From Sphingopyxis lindanitolerans (GTDB lineage Bacteria > Pseudomonadota > Alphaproteobacteria > Sphingomonadales > Sphingomonadaceae), in contig NZ_CM009578.1 in NCBI RefSeq assembly GCF_002993885.1, positions 1,305,251 through 1,369,250 of the forward strand: a DNA stretch of 64,000 bases, in the 5' to 3' direction. Positions 10,051 through 18,474 of the stretch are shown here, piece after piece. The first letter of the stretch is position 1; each line of letters begins with the position of its first letter. The translations under genes were made by a program, and so were the position numbers. The notes under the pieces were generated by a model. The model was not told where the DNA came from. It ran no database searches and worked only from the letters and a program-made list of their open reading frames with translations.

Positions 10051-10563
10051 TCACTCCAACCCCGGATTCAGCCCCTTCACTTCCTGAAGGAAACTCTTGG
10101 GCTTCTTGAAAAACTTGCTCTTGCGGTTGACCTTCAGCCCGACGACCTCGGCCAGTTCCATCACGAAATGGACGCAGTTGGCCTTGTTCAGGCTATAGCT
10201 CGGCTGCTCGCGGTCCTGCCATTCGCGGATCTTGGCGATCAGCCGGGCATAGGTCGCGTCGTCGATCGCGACGCTGAACTGGCGGTCGCTCTTAGCGATA
10301 TAATCGGCCTTCGACGTCTGGACATAGCCCTTCACCGACCCGAACAGGATCGCCGGGCTGACGTTCTTTGCGGTGAAGCCGAAATTATCGTCGACCGCCT
10401 GCCCGCTGCCGTCGAGCGTGCCCTGGACCGTGATGAAGGCGTGCGGAAAGCGGTCGCCGAAATCATGGCTGTAGAAACTGACCGTGACCGCGGCCTCGGC
10501 GGGAAGCGCGACGCCCAGGCAAAAGGCCAGCAAGGTCAGGAGCATCAGGCGCAGGCGAAACAT
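10051..10563 (-). CDS. Exported protein with conserved NCVHFV motif
   Basis: 170-aa protein with a clear Sec signal peptide (hydrophobic residues about 5-20, cleavage near PAEA-AV at 22-24), so probably periplasmic. The mature region has VTVSFYSHDFGDRFPHAFI and, near residue 138, NKANCVHFVMELAEVVGL. The combination of an early His and a later Asn-Cys-x-His resembles NlpC/P60- or LRAT-like papain folds, but I cannot confirm a catalytic triad. The C-terminus is basic (KSKFFKKPKS). It is upstream of and divergent from the SDR gene. Function unknown. Confidence 0.75.
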   Translation of the reverse strand: MFRLRLMLLTLLAFCLGVALPAEAAVTVSFYSHDFGDRFPHAFITVQGTLDGSGQAVDDNFGFTAKNVSPAILFGSVKGYVQTSKADYIAKSDRQFSVAIDDATYARLIAKIREWQDREQPSYSLNKANCVHFVMELAEVVGLKVNRKSKFFKKPKSFLQEVKGLNPGLE

Positions 10564-10600
10564 CGGCCCCCTGATAGCGACCCCGCCGCCGCCTTGCCAA

Positions 10601-10614
10601 GCCGCGATTGCGGC
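10601..10614. repeat. Short hairpin before the SDR operator
   Basis: GCCGC-GATT-GCGGC, a 5-bp stem lying directly beside the palindrome at 10615-10630 in the divergent intergenic region. Its role is unknown. Confidence 0.4.
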
Positions 10615-10630
10615 TTGACGTTCACGTCAA
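10615..10630. promoter_or_regulatory. Perfect palindrome, candidate MerR-family operator
   Basis: TTGACGTTCACGTCAA, with 7-bp arms and a 2-bp centre, lies 45 bp upstream of the SDR start in the divergent region. Its form resembles sites bound by LiuR-like MerR regulators of acyl-CoA and branched-chain amino acid degradation. No regulator gene is adjacent, so the assignment is inference. Confidence 0.5.
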
Positions 10631-10674
10631 CCTGTCCTCTTCTCGCATTGACACGAATGTAAGGGAGAGCGGGC

Positions 10675-11478
10675 GTGGCACGACAGGCGATCTTCATCAC
10701 CGGCGGCGGTTCGGGCATCGGCCGCGCGACGGCGCGCCATTTCGCGAAGCAGGGCTGGTTCGTCGGCATCGCCGACGTCAACGCGCAGGGGATCGACGAA
10801 ACCGCCGCGCTGCTGCCCGAGGGGGCTTCGTCGCGCCACGTCATGGACGTGCGCGACCGCGACCAGTGGAAGGCCGCGCTCGACGCTTTTGCAGTGGCGA
10901 GCGGCGGACGCCTCGACGTGCTGTTCAACAACGCCGGCATCGGGACCGGCGGCCAATATATCGACATGGCGCCGGAGGAGGCCGACCGCATCATCGCGAT
11001 CAACTTCGGCGGCGTCGTCAACGGCACCTATGCCGCGCTGCCCCTGCTGCGCGCAACGCCGGGGTCGACGATCCTCAACACCGGATCGGCGTCGGGCTTT
11101 TACGGCGTCGCCGGGCTCGCGGTCTATTCGGCGACCAAATTCGCGGTGCGCGGGCTGACCGAAGCGCTCGAGATCGAATTCGCCAAGCATGGCATCAAGG
11201 TCCGCTCGCTGATGCCCGGCTTCATCGACACCCCGCTGCTCGACCAGGTCAGCGCCGACAGCAACGAACCCGCGCGCAATCGCCTGTCGGCCAGCGGGTT
11301 CGAGATCGTCCCCGTCGAGCGCGTCGCCGAGGCGGCGTGGGAGGCGGTGCACGGCGCCAGGGTGCATGTCCCCGTCGGCAAGATGGCCAAACGCCTGTCA
11401 CGCCTCGCGCGCTTCTTCCCCGGGCTGATCGTCCGGCAATCGAAGAAGATCGACGGGCTGGGCGCGGCGGCGCACTGA
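10675..11478 (+). CDS. SDR family oxidoreductase
   Basis: Classical short-chain dehydrogenase of 267 aa using NAD(P)H. The start is GTG, preceded by AAGGGAG. The cofactor loop is TGGGSGIGRATA (residues 9-20), followed by NNAG near residue 90. The catalytic Ser is in NTGSASGFYG, and Tyr and Lys are in YSATKFAV. The substrate is not predictable. The palindrome just upstream suggests control by a MerR-type regulator, which in related bacteria often governs fatty-acid or branched-chain catabolism; that is inference. Confidence 0.9.
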   Translation: MARQAIFITGGGSGIGRATARHFAKQGWFVGIADVNAQGIDETAALLPEGASSRHVMDVRDRDQWKAALDAFAVASGGRLDVLFNNAGIGTGGQYIDMAPEEADRIIAINFGGVVNGTYAALPLLRATPGSTILNTGSASGFYGVAGLAVYSATKFAVRGLTEALEIEFAKHGIKVRSLMPGFIDTPLLDQVSADSNEPARNRLSASGFEIVPVERVAEAAWEAVHGARVHVPVGKMAKRLSRLARFFPGLIVRQSKKIDGLGAAAH

Positions 11479-11552
11479 CGCCGGTCTGACGCACCAATGC
11501 CTGCATTGGGGTGAAAAGCGGCCGTGGCTCTCCTAGGGGAAACCCAATAGAC

Positions 11553-11662
11553 CGCATCCCCGAGCGAAGACGAGGGGCACGTTCGAGCGGAGCGAGAACC
11601 GCGCGCCTCCGCTGCCTCGACTTCGCTCGGCAGAGCCCCTCGTCTTCGCTCGGGGATGCGGC
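11553..11662. repeat. Palindromic repeat family E, copy 2
   Basis: Arms CCGCATCCCCGAGCGAAGAC and GTCTTCGCTCGGGGATGCGG enclose a second inverted pair (GAGCGGAGCGAGAAC; CGACTTCGCTCGGC). About 110 bp, between the SDR gene and the first GIN-domain gene (convergent). Confidence 0.85.
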
Positions 11663-11718
11663 TTCCATGACGGCTCGCCACGCTGATTGCGGCAACAACC
11701 GGTCGAAACCCTCCGCCG

Positions 11719-12429
11719 CTATTTCCCCGACCCGCAACTCACCGCCCCGCTGCCGAGGTTGCGCACGGTGCAGGCGGGCTTTCCGAGGACGACGGTCTTG
11801 CCCACCCCGCGCGTCGTCACCGCCGCGGTCTTGACCGCATTGAAGATATGATCGCCGGCGCCTTCGCTGTCGCTGACCAGATCGTCGACCGCGAGCTTGC
11901 CGGCATCGACCACCCCCGCGCCCGACAGCGTCATCTGCCCCTGCTTGGCCTTGCCCGCCAGCGTCATCGTGCCGTTGCCGATCATCGCGACGTTCAGCCG
12001 GTCGGCATCGATGGCGTCGACGCTCACCCGCCCCGGCCCGCGCAGCCCGATCGTCACGCGCGCGCCCCGCAGCCGGTCGATGTGCAGCGATCCCGCCCCC
12101 GCGAGCGTCGCCGAGCGCAGGTTCGCGGCGTTGATGCGGATCGTCACCGCGCCGGGCGGCGTGCGGCGATTTTCGTCGCCCGCATATTTCTTTTCGCCGA
12201 TCACCAGCCGTCCGTCGCGGGTTCCGAGCGTCAGCCGGTCGAGCGCGTCGGTCGAGCCGGTCGCCACCGCGCTGACCGGCGCGCGCGACACCACTTCGAC
12301 ATCGACGTCGGCGCTGACCTCGATCGTCTCGAAACTGGTGAGGCCATAGCGCTTCTCGGCCGCGGCGGCGGGTCCGGAAAGCAGCAGGGCGGCGGCCGCG
12401 ACGGCGGCCAGGCGCAAAATGCTGGTCAT
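11719..12429 (-). CDS. Exported GIN-domain protein (DUF2807), copy A
   Basis: 236 aa from the ATG at 12429, which places a signal peptide (MTSILRLAAVAAAALLLSGPAAAA) at the N-terminus. The frame continues upstream into the family A repeat, but that part is not protein-like. The mature part is the putative auto-transporter adhesin/head GIN domain: short beta-strands with repeated Gly, such as GAGSLHID, GPGRVSVD, GNGTMTLAG and GAGVVDAG, consistent with a right-handed beta-helix. Two cysteines flank the last rung (PACTVRNLGSGAVSCG). Paralogue of the gene at 12621-13388. Function unknown; cell-surface or periplasmic. Confidence 0.85.
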   Translation of the reverse strand: MTSILRLAAVAAAALLLSGPAAAAEKRYGLTSFETIEVSADVDVEVVSRAPVSAVATGSTDALDRLTLGTRDGRLVIGEKKYAGDENRRTPPGAVTIRINAANLRSATLAGAGSLHIDRLRGARVTIGLRGPGRVSVDAIDADRLNVAMIGNGTMTLAGKAKQGQMTLSGAGVVDAGKLAVDDLVSDSEGAGDHIFNAVKTAAVTTRGVGKTVVLGKPACTVRNLGSGAVSCGSGK

Positions 12430-12496
12430 GGCGCCGCCATACCGCGTTCGCAGCGGCAGCGCCACAGGATGTTCGGGAGGGAGGATAACCTGTCGT

Positions 12497-12580
12497 GTGT
12501 CCCCGCGAAGGCGGGGACCCATCTCCAGCCGGTGCTATTTTGAACCGGCGGGAGATGGACCCCCGCCTTCGCGGGGGAAC
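12497..12580. repeat. Palindromic repeat family A, copy 3
   Basis: GTGTCCCCGCGAAGGCGGGG-ACCCATCTCC paired with GGAGATGGAC-CCCCGCCTTCGCGGGGGAAC. It lies between the two GIN-domain paralogues, on the presumed transcript. Confidence 0.88.
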
Positions 12581-12620
12581 AGGCTCTTCCAGGAAGGACG
12601 AGCCACAGGCGCGACCCGCA

Positions 12621-13388
12621 TTATTTGCAGGTCGCGGTTCCCGATCCCAACGCATGCGTCGAGCATTTGCCGCCACCGCCGATCGTCGCGTCGCCCGAAC
12701 CGAGAATCTTGATGTCGGCGCTCGCGGTCGCCTGCGCATCGACGTCGCCCGAGCCGGTGATCGACACCGCGAGCGTCTGCGCGACGAGCCCCTCGGCATC
12801 GATATCGCCCGATCCGGTGACGCCGAAATCGCCCGCGCCGATCGTGCCGCCCTTGACCTCGATATTGCCCGACCCCGAAATATCCAGGTCGGCGCTTTTC
12901 GCGGTCAGTTTCGCGACCTTGAGGTCGCCCGATCCGGTCACGTCAAGCGTTGCCGCGTCGGCGTCGAGCGTGTCGGCGTCGATCGATCCCGATCCGGTCA
13001 GCCGCAGCGCAACCAGCTTCGGCATCGTGATGCTGATCTCGACCCCGTCGCCGTCGTGGCGAGTGAAGCTGAAGCCTTCGCGCTTGCGGCCGATCGACAG
13101 CGTCGATCCGTCGAGCGTGATTTCCAGCTCGTCGAGTTCCGCCTGCGGGCCCTTGGCGCTGATCGCAAAAGCATCGCCCTGACGGATGGTGACATCGTCG
13201 GGGCCGGTGACCTTGACCCCGGTGAAGCCTTTCAGGTCAAAGCTCTGCGTCGTCGTCGGCCCGGACGCGACCGTTCGCCTGGCGTCCTTGCTGCCCTCCG
13301 TCACCTCGGCGCTGCACGCCGATACCGTCATGGCAAGCGCCAGCGGCAGAGCCGCCGCCATCCGCTTTCCCAGGGTCCAGTTTCGCAT
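12621..13388 (-). CDS. GIN-domain lipoprotein (DUF2807), copy B
   Basis: 255 aa with a lipoprotein signal peptide ending in a lipobox (LALAMTVSACSAE, Cys near residue 25), so probably anchored to a membrane. The mature region has many near-identical rungs: GSGSIDAD, GSGDLKVA, GSGNIEVKG, GSGDIDAEG, GSGDVDAQ and GSGDATIGG. This is typical of the DUF2807 beta-helix. The C-terminal Cys pair matches copy A. Both genes are on the minus strand and separated by about 190 bp containing a family A repeat. Surface adhesion or envelope function is suggested for the family, not shown. Confidence 0.87.
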   Translation of the reverse strand: MRNWTLGKRMAAALPLALAMTVSACSAEVTEGSKDARRTVASGPTTTQSFDLKGFTGVKVTGPDDVTIRQGDAFAISAKGPQAELDELEITLDGSTLSIGRKREGFSFTRHDGDGVEISITMPKLVALRLTGSGSIDADTLDADAATLDVTGSGDLKVAKLTAKSADLDISGSGNIEVKGGTIGAGDFGVTGSGDIDAEGLVAQTLAVSITGSGDVDAQATASADIKILGSGDATIGGGGKCSTHALGSGTATCK

Positions 13389-13532
13389 TGTCCATCTCCT
13401 TGTGTGTTATCTTGCTAACACAGGTGAAGAGGCCTGTCCAGCATCCAGCGCCGGGCGGACAAAATTCCGCGCCATCTTGTCGCCACCTTCGCCGTGCAAC
13501 AGACGCGCTTTCCTGTCCCGACGAGAGAGATG

Positions 13533-14009
13533 ATGAGCGTAGCCTTCCGCCGCGAGAGCGACGATGAACATAGGGAGCCGGCCTTCGAATGGCCGATCCC
13601 GGTGGGGCCGAACCTCGTCACGCCGCGCGGCGCGCGCCTGCTCGGCGAGGAGGTCGCGCGCCTCGAAGCCGCCGTCGCCGCCGAAAGCGACGAAGAGGCG
13701 AAGAAGAAGCTCCAGCGCCGCCTGCGCTACCTGGGCACCCGCCACGCGACCGCCGAGGTGCAGGCCGCGCCCGCGCCCGATGTTGCGGGCATCGGCAGTC
13801 GCGTCCGCTATACGCTGAACGGTGCGACGCGCGCGATCACGATCGTCGGGCATGACGAGGCCGATCCGGGCGCCGGGCTGATCGCCTTCACCGCGCCGCT
13901 CGGCCGGGCCTTGATGGGCGCCGAGGTCGGCGATCTCGTCGCATTTCAGGGCCGCGAGGATGCGATCGAAATCGTCGCCGCGGCCGCCGATCCGGAGGTG
14001 ATGGCATGA
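13533..14009 (+). CDS. GreA/GreB-family transcription factor homologue
   Basis: About 158 aa beginning MSVAFRRESDDEHREP. The frame opens at 13494, but paired ATGs at 13530/13533 after GAGAGA fit better. It has a helical N-terminal part (VTPRGARLLGEEVARLEAAV), shorter than the GreA coiled coil, and a C-terminal FKBP-like GreA/B domain (IGSRVRYTLNGATRAITIVG to GAEVGDLV). It probably binds RNA polymerase in the secondary channel region, but it is not canonical GreA. Its stop overlaps the start of the next small gene (ATGA), so the two are translationally coupled. Confidence 0.82.
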   Translation: MSVAFRRESDDEHREPAFEWPIPVGPNLVTPRGARLLGEEVARLEAAVAAESDEEAKKKLQRRLRYLGTRHATAEVQAAPAPDVAGIGSRVRYTLNGATRAITIVGHDEADPGAGLIAFTAPLGRALMGAEVGDLVAFQGREDAIEIVAAAADPEVMA

Positions 14010-14185
14010 AAGACAAGTTCGAGCGCCACAAGCAGCCGTGGACCGCGGCCGAGATCGACAAGCTCCACATGCTCGCGAAAAAGGGCATGGCGCTGAAAGC
14101 GATCGCCAAGGCGCTGACGCGCAGCGAGGAATCGGTGAAAATCCGCGCCAAGGCCGACGGGCTGGCGATCGCCAAGCTGCGCTGA
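14006..14185 (+). CDS. 59-aa Myb/SANT-like helix-turn-helix protein
   Basis: Small basic protein of 59 residues starting MKDKFERHKQPWTAAEIDKL. The pattern PWTAAEIDKL...GMALKAIAKALTRS...VKIRAKADGL resembles a SANT/Myb-type tri-helix with a Trp near residue 12 and a recognition helix around 40-52. GcrA N-terminal domains have a similar layout. It starts inside the stop of the GreA/B-like gene (4-bp overlap), and the YhiN-type gene follows 7 bp later, so the three form a tight operon. DNA or RNA binding is likely; its target is unknown. Confidence 0.72.
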   Translation: MKDKFERHKQPWTAAEIDKLHMLAKKGMALKAIAKALTRSEESVKIRAKADGLAIAKLR

Positions 14186-14192
14186 TCGTTCG

Positions 14193-15365
14193 ATGACCGT
14201 TTCCGATTATGATGCCGTCGTGCTGGGCGCCGGCGCGGCCGGGCTGATGTGCGCGGCGGTCGCGGGACAGCGCGGTCGGCGCGTCCTGCTGCTCGATCAT
14301 GCCGATGCGGTGGGCAAAAAAATCCTCATTTCGGGCGGCGGGCGTTGCAACTTCACCAACATCCACACATCGCCCGCAACTTATATCTCGGCGAACCCGC
14401 ATTTCGCCAAGTCGGCGCTCGCGCGCTATACTCCCGCCGATTTCATCGCGCTCGTCGATCGCCACGGGATCGCCTGGCACGAGAAAACGCTGGGCCAGCT
14501 CTTCTGCGACGGCTCGGCGAAGCAGATCGTCGCCATGCTGCTCGAGGAGGCCGCAAAGGGCCATGTCGACATCCGCTGCGGCCAAACCGTCAACCAAATT
14601 GACCATTCCGACAATATGTTCCGTGGCACTTTCGGCAACTTCCACTTCACCGCCCCCAATCTCGTCATCGCCACCGGCGGCCCCTCGATCCCAAAGATGG
14701 GCGCGACCGGCTTTGCCTACGACCTCGCGCGCCGGTTCGGGCTGAAAGTGGTCGAGCCGCGTCCGGCGCTCGTCCCGCTGACGCTCGGCGGCGACGACGT
14801 GCTGTTCCGCGACCTGTCGGGCGTCGCGACGCCGGTCGAGGCGCGCGCGGGCAAGGCGGCCTTCCGCGAAGCCGCGCTCTTCACCCACAAGGGGCTTTCG
14901 GGGCCGGCGATCCTCCAGATCAGCAGCTATTGGCGGCACGGCGAGCCGGTGACGATCGACTTCCTGCCCGATGCGGCCCCCGGCTGGCTCGTCGAGGCGA
15001 AGCGCGCCCGGCCACGCGCCACGCTCGCCTCGGCCCTCCCTCTCCCCGACCGGCTTGCACAAACCCTCGCCGATCGCCTCGGACTCGCGGGCGAACTCGG
15101 CGCACAAACCGACCGCAAGCTCGCCGAGGCCGAGGCGCGGCTTGCGCGCTGGCTTTTCCACCCCAATGGCACCGAAGGCTTCGCCAAGGCAGAGGTCACG
15201 GTGGGCGGAATATCGACCGCCGGGCTGTCGTCGCAAACAATGATGGTCAAAACCGTCCCAAACCTCTATGCGATCGGCGAAGCCGTAGATGTCACAGGGT
15301 GGTTAGGCGGCTATAATTTTCAATGGGCGTGGGCCAGCGGTTACGCCGCGGGCCAGGTGATTTGA
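14193..15365 (+). CDS. YhiN/HI0933-family FAD-dependent oxidoreductase
   Basis: 390-aa flavoprotein of the BaiN/YhiN (HI0933-like) family. The N-terminal dinucleotide fold VLGAGAAGLMCAAVAGQRGR (about residues 10-29) is followed by the family signature GKKILISGGGRCNFTN. A second nucleotide motif, ATGGPSIPKMGATGFAYD, lies near residue 160. The C-terminal FAD contact is GEAVDVTGWLGGYNFQWAWASG. Its physiological substrate is not established. It follows the small HTH gene by 7 bp. Confidence 0.9.
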   Translation: MTVSDYDAVVLGAGAAGLMCAAVAGQRGRRVLLLDHADAVGKKILISGGGRCNFTNIHTSPATYISANPHFAKSALARYTPADFIALVDRHGIAWHEKTLGQLFCDGSAKQIVAMLLEEAAKGHVDIRCGQTVNQIDHSDNMFRGTFGNFHFTAPNLVIATGGPSIPKMGATGFAYDLARRFGLKVVEPRPALVPLTLGGDDVLFRDLSGVATPVEARAGKAAFREAALFTHKGLSGPAILQISSYWRHGEPVTIDFLPDAAPGWLVEAKRARPRATLASALPLPDRLAQTLADRLGLAGELGAQTDRKLAEAEARLARWLFHPNGTEGFAKAEVTVGGISTAGLSSQTMMVKTVPNLYAIGEAVDVTGWLGGYNFQWAWASGYAAGQVI

Positions 15366-15430
15366 CCCCATTGAGCCCCTTTCCGTCGGCCCGTCACCGC
15401 ACCGGTGACCGCCAATCTATTGAGATATAA

Positions 15431-17263
15431 ATGCCTTTCGAAAATCTTTCTCCCGTCCTTTCGGACGCTCTCACCGCGCGCGGCTATGAAGCGCTCACCC
15501 CCGTCCAGACGCAGGTCACCGAGGCCGAGGCCAAGGGCCGCGACCTGCTCGTCTCGGCGCAGACCGGATCGGGCAAGACCGTCGCGTTCGGCCTGGCGAT
15601 GGCCGACGAGCTGATCGAGGGTGATCGCCTCCCCTTCGCAACCTCGCCGCTCGCGCTGATCGTCGCGCCGACGCGCGAACTCGCGCTTCAGGTCAGCCGC
15701 GAACTCGGCTGGCTTTACGCCAAGGCCGGCGCGCGCATCGCGACCTGCGTCGGCGGCATGGACGCCAGCAAGGAACGCCGCGCGTTGAACCAGGGCGTGC
15801 AGATCGTCGTCGGCACCCCGGGGCGCCTGCGCGACCACCTCGAACGCGGCGCACTCGACCTTTCGGCGCTGCGAGTCGCCATCCTCGACGAAGCCGACGA
15901 AATGCTCGACATGGGCTTTCGCGACGACCTTGAGGAAATTCTCGACGGCACCCCCGCGACGCGCCGCACGCTCCTTTTCTCGGCGACGATCCCCAAACCG
16001 ATCGTCCAGCTCGCCAAGCGCTATCAGCAGGACGCGCTGCGCATCTCGACCGTCGGCGAAGATCGCGGCCATGGCGACATCGCCTATCAGGCGGTGACCG
16101 TCGCCCCCGCCGATATCGAGGGCGCGGTCGTCAACCTGCTCCGCCTTCACGACGCCGAGACCGCGATGCTGTTCTGCGCGACGCGCGACAATGTCCGCCG
16201 CCTCCATGCCAGCCTCGTCGAACGCGGTTTCGCCGCGGTCGCGCTGTCGGGCGAGCATAGCCAGAACGAACGCAACCAGGCGCTTCAAGCGCTGCGCGAT
16301 CGCCGTGCAAAAGTTTGCGTCGCGACCGACGTCGCCGCACGCGGCATCGACCTGCCGACGCTCAGCCTCGTCATCCATGTCGAAATCCCGCGCGATGCCG
16401 AAGCGCTCCAGCATCGTTCGGGCCGCACCGGCCGCGCGGGCAAAAAGGGCACCGCGGTCATCATCGTCCCCTATCCGCGCCGCCGCCGCGTCGACGGCAT
16501 GCTGCGCGGCGCGCGAATCAACGCCGAGTGGATGGACGCGCCGACCGCCGCCGACGTCCGCGCGCGCGACCAGGAACGACTGATCGAAAAGCTGCTCGCC
16601 CCCGTCGAGCATGAGCCCGAGGATCTGGAACTCGCGCAGCGCCTGATGGCCGAGCGGACGCCCGAAGACATCGCCGCCTCGCTCGTCCGCGCCCATCGCG
16701 CCCTGATGCCACCGCCCGAGGATCTGCTCGACAATGGCCCGCGCGGCCGTGACGGCGCCGGTCGCCCCGAACGCGGCGAGCGCTTCGAGCGCGAACGCCC
16801 CGAGCGCGGCAGTGGCGACCGCCGCGAAGGGTTCGAGGACAGCGTCTGGTTCCGTCTCAATATCGGCCGCCACCAGAACGCCGACCCGCGCTGGATTCTG
16901 CCTTTGCTCTGCCGCCGTGGCCATGTGACCAAGGGCGAGATTGGCGCGATCCGCATCGGGCCGAAGGAAACGATGTTCAACATCCCGCGCGCGATCGCCG
17001 ATCGCTTTGCCGAAGCGGTGGTGCGCAGCGCCAATGCCGATGGCGAGGACGACAGCGGCGTGTCGATCACCCCGGCGCCTGACGGCCCGACCTATCCGCC
17101 GCGCCGCGACAAATCGCCGCGCGACGCGGCCCCGCGCGCCACGCTCGGCCGGGCGCCGGGCGGCGACCGCAGCCCACGCGGTCCCGGCGGTCCGGGCGGC
17201 AAGCCCGAACGCTATAAGCCCAAGCCCTTCGGTCAGCGCAGCCCGCGTCGCCCGAGCAAGTAA
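15431..17263 (+). CDS. DEAD-box RNA helicase with DbpA-type RNA-binding domain
   Basis: ATP-dependent RNA helicase of 610 aa. The motifs occur in order: Q-motif region (LTPVQTQV), Walker A AQTGSGKT near residue 40, PTRELA, TPGRL, DEAD in ILDEADEMLDMGF, SAT, and the C-terminal ATDVAARGID and HRSGRTGRAG. Residues about 455-530 form a DbpA RNA-binding domain (FRLNIGRHQNADPRWILPLL). The tail is rich in Arg, Gly and Pro. This layout fits helicases of ribosome assembly and RNA decay (DeaD/CsdA type). A strong terminator follows. Confidence 0.93.
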   Translation: MPFENLSPVLSDALTARGYEALTPVQTQVTEAEAKGRDLLVSAQTGSGKTVAFGLAMADELIEGDRLPFATSPLALIVAPTRELALQVSRELGWLYAKAGARIATCVGGMDASKERRALNQGVQIVVGTPGRLRDHLERGALDLSALRVAILDEADEMLDMGFRDDLEEILDGTPATRRTLLFSATIPKPIVQLAKRYQQDALRISTVGEDRGHGDIAYQAVTVAPADIEGAVVNLLRLHDAETAMLFCATRDNVRRLHASLVERGFAAVALSGEHSQNERNQALQALRDRRAKVCVATDVAARGIDLPTLSLVIHVEIPRDAEALQHRSGRTGRAGKKGTAVIIVPYPRRRRVDGMLRGARINAEWMDAPTAADVRARDQERLIEKLLAPVEHEPEDLELAQRLMAERTPEDIAASLVRAHRALMPPPEDLLDNGPRGRDGAGRPERGERFERERPERGSGDRREGFEDSVWFRLNIGRHQNADPRWILPLLCRRGHVTKGEIGAIRIGPKETMFNIPRAIADRFAEAVVRSANADGEDDSGVSITPAPDGPTYPPRRDKSPRDAAPRATLGRAPGGDRSPRGPGGPGGKPERYKPKPFGQRSPRRPSK

Positions 17264-17271
17264 CACGACAA

Positions 17272-17299
17272 CCCCTCCCCCGAAGGGGAGGGGCTTTTA
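17272..17299 (+). terminator. Rho-independent terminator after the helicase gene
   Basis: A 9-bp perfect stem (CCCCTCCCC / GGGGAGGGG) with loop CGAA, followed by CTTTTAT, 8 bp after the helicase stop. Confidence 0.88.
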
Positions 17300-17361
17300 T
17301 CGCACCGACCTTGCACCATTGCCCCTGCCGCCCCAGATGGATCGGACAGCAGGAGCGCGCT

Positions 17362-18363
17362 ATGAAAGCCATCGAAGCCTTTATCGAAAGCCAGGGCGCG
17401 CCCGAGGTCATCGACTGGCGCGAAATCAAGCTCGGCGATCCCGGCGCGGGCCAGGTGCTGGTGCGCCAGACCGCGGTCGGGCTCAACTATATCGACACCT
17501 ATCACCGCGACGGCACCTATCCGATCGAGCTTCCCGGCGGGCTCGGCGTCGAGGCGGCGGGGGAGGTGGTCGCGATCGGTGCCGACGTTCACGGCCTCCA
17601 GCCCGGCGACCGCGTCGCGACCTTCGGGCCGCAGCGGGGCGCCTATGCGAGCGCGCGCATCGTCCCCGCCGCCTCGCTGTTCAAGCTCCCGGCATCGATC
17701 GACGACGAAACCGCCGCCGCTGCGCTGCTCAAGGCCTGCACCGTCGAAGCGCTCGTCGAGCGCTGCGCGAAGGTCGAGGCGGGCTGGCCCGTGCTCGTTC
17801 ACGCCGCGGCAGGCGGGGTCGGACTGATCCTCGTCCAGTGGTTGAAAGCGATCGGCGCGACCGTGATCGGCACCGTCAGTACCGAGGCAAAGGAACAGGC
17901 GGCGCGCGACGCGGGCGCCGATCATGTCGTCCGATACAAGGCCGACGATGTTGCGGCGCATGTCCGCGAGATCACCGACGGTCAGGGCGTTCCGGTGACC
18001 TTCGACGGTATCGGCATGGCGACCTGGGCGACATCGCTCAAGGCCACCGCGCGGCGAGGGCTGATCGTCAGCTATGGCAATGCCGGTGGGCCGGTGACCG
18101 GAGTCAACCTCGGCATCCTTGCGCAGCATGGGTCGCAGTTCGTGTCGCGGCCGACGCTGTTCGACTATTATCTCCATTCGGGCGAGCGCGCCGCCGGCGC
18201 CGCGCGGGTGTTCGAGATGATCGAAAGCGGCGCGGTCAAGATCACCATCGGCCAGCGCTATTCGCTCGAAGATGCGGCGCGGGCGCATGCCGACCTCGAA
18301 GCGGGGCGCACGACGGGGTCGACATTGCTGATTCCGGAAAAGCCTACACAAAATCGTCAATAA
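17362..18363 (+). CDS. Quinone oxidoreductase (zinc-free MDR family)
   Basis: NADPH:quinone reductase-like enzyme of 333 aa from the ATG at 17362, which has AGGAG 7 bp upstream. The medium-chain reductase layout is visible: an N-terminal catalytic part (GLNYIDTYHRDGTYP, GLGVEAAGEVVAIG) and a nucleotide-binding motif HAAAGGVGLILVQWLKAIGA near residue 150. Zinc-binding Cys residues of alcohol dehydrogenases are absent, as expected for Qor. Probably a one-gene transcript, bounded by a terminator upstream and a family A repeat downstream. Confidence 0.9.
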   Translation: MKAIEAFIESQGAPEVIDWREIKLGDPGAGQVLVRQTAVGLNYIDTYHRDGTYPIELPGGLGVEAAGEVVAIGADVHGLQPGDRVATFGPQRGAYASARIVPAASLFKLPASIDDETAAAALLKACTVEALVERCAKVEAGWPVLVHAAAGGVGLILVQWLKAIGATVIGTVSTEAKEQAARDAGADHVVRYKADDVAAHVREITDGQGVPVTFDGIGMATWATSLKATARRGLIVSYGNAGGPVTGVNLGILAQHGSQFVSRPTLFDYYLHSGERAAGAARVFEMIESGAVKITIGQRYSLEDAARAHADLEAGRTTGSTLLIPEKPTQNRQ

Positions 18364-18370
18364 CAAGCAT

Positions 18371-18454
18371 GTTCCCCCGCGAAGGCGGGGGTCCATCGCC
18401 GGTCGGCGCAAGATGGAACTGGTAGGAGATGGGTCCCCGCCTTCGCGGGGACAC
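18371..18454. repeat. Palindromic repeat family A, copy 4
   Basis: GTTCCCCCGCGAAGGCGGGG-GTCCATCGCC paired with GGAGATGGGT-CCCCGCCTTCGCGGGGACAC. It lies between the convergent qor-like and fghA genes. Confidence 0.88.
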
Positions 18455-18474
18455 GATAGTTTTTCCGCGGCAGC

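Noticed and set aside
13407..17266. Two long minus-strand frames (609 and 641 codons) opposite the Gre-like, YhiN and helicase genes
   Set aside because: Compositional shadows of well-identified genes; no recognisable motifs or ribosome sites.
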